From Candidatus Rokuibacteriota bacterium (GTDB lineage: Bacteria; Methylomirabilota; Methylomirabilia; Rokubacteriales; CSP1-6), in assembly GCA_016201575.1 (NCBI GenBank), contig JACQCN010000296.1:1-7006 (forward strand): DNA of 7,006 bases, in the 5' to 3' direction. Positions 5,404 to 7,006 of this stretch are shown here, one piece after another (the stretch's first letter is position 1; the number at the start of each line of letters is the position of its first letter). A program made the position numbers and the translations under genes. The notes beneath the pieces were generated by a model, which was given only the letters and a program-made list of their open reading frames with translations, ran no database searches and was not told the origin of the DNA.

Positions 5404-5655
5404 TTGCGCGTGGCGGTCCGCTTCTTCGCCCGGTACCGGGAAGCGACCGGCCGGCAGCGGCTCGAAGTCGATCTTCCAGAGGGCGGGACTGTGGAGGCGG
5501 CGTGGGCGGCGGTGGTCGACCGTCACCCGGCGCTCTCTCAGTACCGCCCGTTCACGCTCTTCGCCATCGGCAACGACTACGTCCAGCCCGACCACCCGCT
5601 GAAGGCCGGGGACGAGCTGTGCCTGTTCCCGCCCGTGAGTGGCGGGAGCCTCTGA
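5404..5655 (+). CDS. moaD: Molybdopterin synthase small subunit MoaD, with residues after Gly-Gly
   Basis: MoaD is the ubiquitin-like sulfur carrier of molybdopterin synthase: its C-terminal Gly-Gly is adenylated by MoeB, turned into a thiocarboxylate and inserted into MoaE. The beta-grasp fold is seen in VAVRFFARYREATG, LPEGGTVEAAWAAV, FAIGNDYV and GDELCLFPPVSGG. Length is 83 aa, usual for the family. The unusual point is the C-terminus: Gly80-Gly81 is followed by Ser-Leu before the stop, whereas the active form must end in Gly-Gly. Either the last two residues are removed, as happens for the sulfur carrier QbsE in Pseudomonas, or this protein does not work as classical MoaD. TTG 5404 gives the common start MRVAVRFF; GTG 5410 is possible. 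No strong ribosome binding site is seen, so coupling to the upstream stop five bases away is likely. moaE follows 24 bases later, supporting the assignment. Confidence 0.9.
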   Translation: MRVAVRFFARYREATGRQRLEVDLPEGGTVEAAWAAVVDRHPALSQYRPFTLFAIGNDYVQPDHPLKAGDELCLFPPVSGGSL

Positions 5656-5679
5656 ACCGAAGGACCGTGGAGCGCAGCC

Positions 5680-6105
5680 ATGCCTGACCTCTACCGGATC
5701 GTCGAGGAGCCACTGTCGGCGGACGCGGTGGCCGAGGCCGTGGCCGCCGCCGCCGCCGGCGGGATCGTGATCTTCTCCGGCGTCGTCCGCAACGAGAAGG
5801 ACGGGCGCCCGGTCAAGTACCTCGAGTACGAGGCCCACGCGCCGATGGCCGAGGCCAAGATGCTCGAGATCGGGGAGCAGGTCCGCCGGCGCTGGCCCAG
5901 CGTGAAGGCCGTGACCATGCTCCACCGGGTGGGCCGCCTCGAGATCGGCGAGTCGAGCGTGCTGATCGCCGTGTCGGCGGCGCACCGCCAGGAGGCCTTC
6001 GAGGCCTGCCACTACGCGATCGATACGCTGAAGCGGACGGTGCCCGTGTGGAAGAAGGAGCACTTCGAGGACGGAGAGATCTGGGTGGGCCTGCAAGGCG
6101 GGTGA
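5680..6105 (+). CDS. moaE: Molybdopterin synthase catalytic subunit MoaE
   Basis: MoaE forms a heterotetramer with MoaD and converts cyclic pyranopterin monophosphate (precursor Z) into molybdopterin in the cytosol. The 141-aa protein is full length. Characteristic blocks are GIVIFSGVVRN (28-38), VKYLEYEAHAPMAEAKM (45-61), LHRVGRLEIGESSV (81-94), HRQEAFEAC (102-110) and the active-site region IDTLKRTVPVWKKE. Lys118 and Lys125 correspond to E. coli Lys119 and Lys126, both needed for activity, and the MoaD-tail binding residues around them are kept. The ATG is supported by conservation of the N-terminus (LYRIVEEPL) and by GTGGAG at 5667-5672. It lies 24 bases after moaD, so the pair forms one functional unit. 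No other Moco genes (moaA, moaC, moeA, moeB) are visible. Confidence 0.97.
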   Translation: MPDLYRIVEEPLSADAVAEAVAAAAAGGIVIFSGVVRNEKDGRPVKYLEYEAHAPMAEAKMLEIGEQVRRRWPSVKAVTMLHRVGRLEIGESSVLIAVSAAHRQEAFEACHYAIDTLKRTVPVWKKEHFEDGEIWVGLQGG

Positions 6106-6126
6106 CCCCCGCGTCTTGCGCCTCGA

Positions 6127-6231
6127 CAGGCCGCTCAAAAAGGTCCAGATGCCAGGCGGCGAGGCCTTTCGAGCTGAGCGGCGTAGCCGCGAGGCGAGGC
6201 CCGAGTGGATCGGGCCTTTTCCAGCGGCCTG
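6127..6231. repeat. Palindromic intergenic element with 20-base inverted terminal arms
   Basis: The 105-bp element fills most of the gap between moaE and tilS. The left arm (6127-6146, beginning CAGGCCGCTC) and right arm (6212-6231, ending AGCGGCCTG) match as inverted repeats at 17 of 20 positions. Inside are a smaller hairpin GCGGC-GTA-GCCGC (6178-6190) and a terminator-like stem (6197-6217). No open frame or transposase is present. It resembles the non-coding palindromic repeat families (REP/MITE-like) that are scattered through some high-GC genomes. Only one copy lies in this window, so the repeat status is inferred from the inverted ends. Confidence 0.65.
6197..6220 (+). terminator. Candidate intrinsic terminator downstream of moaE
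   Basis: AGGCCCG (6197-6203) pairs perfectly with CGGGCCT (6211-6217) around a seven-base loop, and the last stem base starts a run of four T (6217-6220). The T-run is short, so termination may be partial. The stem shares bases with the right arm of the larger inverted repeat, so the two structures cannot form together. It would separate the moaE transcript from tilS. Confidence 0.5.
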
Positions 6232-6239
6232 GTAGCCCC

Positions 6240-7006
6240 GTGATCGACGCCGTCCGGGACACCATTCGCCGCCACGCGATGCTCGCTGGCGGCGAAGCTG
6301 TCCTGGTGGCGGTCTCCGGCGGCGCCGACTCGGTCGCGCTGCTCCACGTCCTCGCCGCGCTGGCCGCCGAGCTCTCGCTCCGGCTCACCGTCGTCCATCT
6401 CGATCACGGCCTCCGCCCCGACTCCGCGGCCGACGCCGCCTTCGTGGAGTCTCTCGCGCGCGCCCGCGGCCTGCCCGTCGTCGTCGACCGCATCGCGGTG
6501 CCCCCGGGAGGCTCGCTGGAGGCGCGCGCCCGCGAGGCCCGCTACGCGGCGCTCCGCCGGCACGCCGCGCGGCTCGGCGCCGACCGCGTCGCCCTCGGCC
6601 ACACGGCCGACGATCAGGCCGAGACGGTGCTCATGCGGCTGCTCGAGGGCGCCGGGCCGCGGGGACTGGCGGGGATCCCTCCCGTGCGCGGCCGGTACAT
6701 CCGGCCGCTCATCGAGACGCGGCGGGCCGGGATCGTGGAGACTCTCACCGCCGCGGGCCTGACCTGGCGCGAGGACCCGTCGAACCGCGACCCCAAGTTC
6801 CTGCGGAACCGGATCCGCCACGAGCTGCTGCCCCTGCTGGCCTCGACCTACAACCCCGCGATCGTCCCCGCGCTCGCCCGCGCCGCCGCGCTCACGCGGG
6901 AGCTGCTCGCGCAGGTCTCGGCCGTGGCGGAGCGGGAGCTGGCCGCGGCGCCCACGCTCACCGGCGAGGAGATCGTGCTCGTCCGCTCGCGCCTCGCCGC
7001 CCTGCC
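6240..7006 (+). CDS. tilS: tRNA(Ile)-lysidine synthetase, 3' end outside the window
   Basis: TilS ligates lysine to cytidine 34 of the CAU-anticodon tRNA(Ile), changing both its codon reading and its charging; it is essential in most bacteria. The open frame runs from GTG 6240 to the window edge, giving 255 residues. Visible are the ATP PP-loop SGGADS (26-31), VVHLDHGLRPDS (51-62), GHTADDQAETVLMRLLEG (120-137), and the tRNA-binding block DPSNRDPKFLRNRIRHELL (179-197). The C-terminal domain is not included, because the window ends, not because the gene is broken. GTG is chosen since the N-terminus (VRDTIRRHAMLAGGEAVLVAVSGG) matches the family from there. No clear ribosome binding site is present: the palindromic element ends eight bases upstream, so its right arm forms most of the leader. 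In many bacteria tilS is followed by hpt, ftsH and folP, which would be worth looking for next to these pterin genes. Confidence 0.96.
   Translation, partial: MIDAVRDTIRRHAMLAGGEAVLVAVSGGADSVALLHVLAALAAELSLRLTVVHLDHGLRPDSAADAAFVESLARARGLPVVVDRIAVPPGGSLEARAREARYAALRRHAARLGADRVALGHTADDQAETVLMRLLEGAGPRGLAGIPPVRGRYIRPLIETRRAGIVETLTAAGLTWREDPSNRDPKFLRNRIRHELLPLLASTYNPAIVPALARAAALTRELLAQVSAVAERELAAAPTLTGEEIVLVRSRLAAL

Noticed and set aside
5395..6138. A 247-codon minus-strand frame opposite moaD and moaE.
   Set aside because: The plus-strand products are unmistakable MoaD and MoaE, and the antisense product is composition-driven.

Overview
The window is a high-GC, gene-dense, entirely plus-strand stretch of a bacterial chromosome. 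GTG and TTG starts, four-base ATGA or GTGA overlaps between genes, and the mix of CoA-transferase/crotonase, pterin and cofactor genes suggest an uncultured soil or subsurface lineage such as Rokubacteria/Methylomirabilota or a deltaproteobacterium. That placement is an impression from gene style and cannot be proven from 7 kb. No mobile element, CRISPR array, tRNA or rRNA was seen.

Layout. Positions 1-563 hold a probable promoter and a conserved-looking protein of unknown function. Positions 586-836 hold the two ends of a CaiB/BaiF-type CoA-transferase gene with about 300 codons missing from the middle and a frame change at the joint: a deletion pseudogene. Its surviving 3' end carries the ribosome binding site of the next gene, a crotonase-superfamily protein (833-1615) in which both canonical hydratase glutamates are alanine. 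A GT4 glycosyltransferase (1615-2670) and a PTPS/QueD-like protein lacking the catalytic cysteine (2667-3080) follow with overlapping ends. A 265-bp gap contains two copies of a paired-hairpin repeat. Then come a second PTPS/QueD-like protein with intact active site (3346-3744), GTP cyclohydrolase I FolE (3741-4304) and a short-chain dehydrogenase (4301-5017), again overlapping. An A-type iron-sulfur carrier (5072-5398) and both subunits of molybdopterin synthase, MoaD (5404-5655) and MoaE (5680-6105), follow. A 105-bp palindromic element containing a terminator-like hairpin separates them from tilS (6240 to the window end, 3' end not included).

How the genes fit together. The centre of the window is pterin chemistry. 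FolE makes dihydroneopterin triphosphate from GTP, PTPS-type enzymes act on it, and an SDR could reduce the side chain, which is the enzyme order of tetrahydrobiopterin synthesis. The glycosyltransferase coupled to the first PTPS gene raises the possibility of a glycosylated pterin, as known from cyanobacteria and green sulfur bacteria; this is inference. MoaD and MoaE belong to a second pterin-derived cofactor, Moco, and an A-type carrier fits because MoaA needs Fe-S clusters. The most unusual points are the Cys-less PTPS beside an intact paralogue, a MoaD whose Gly-Gly is followed by Ser-Leu, the glutamate-less crotonase, and the CoA-transferase deletion scar.
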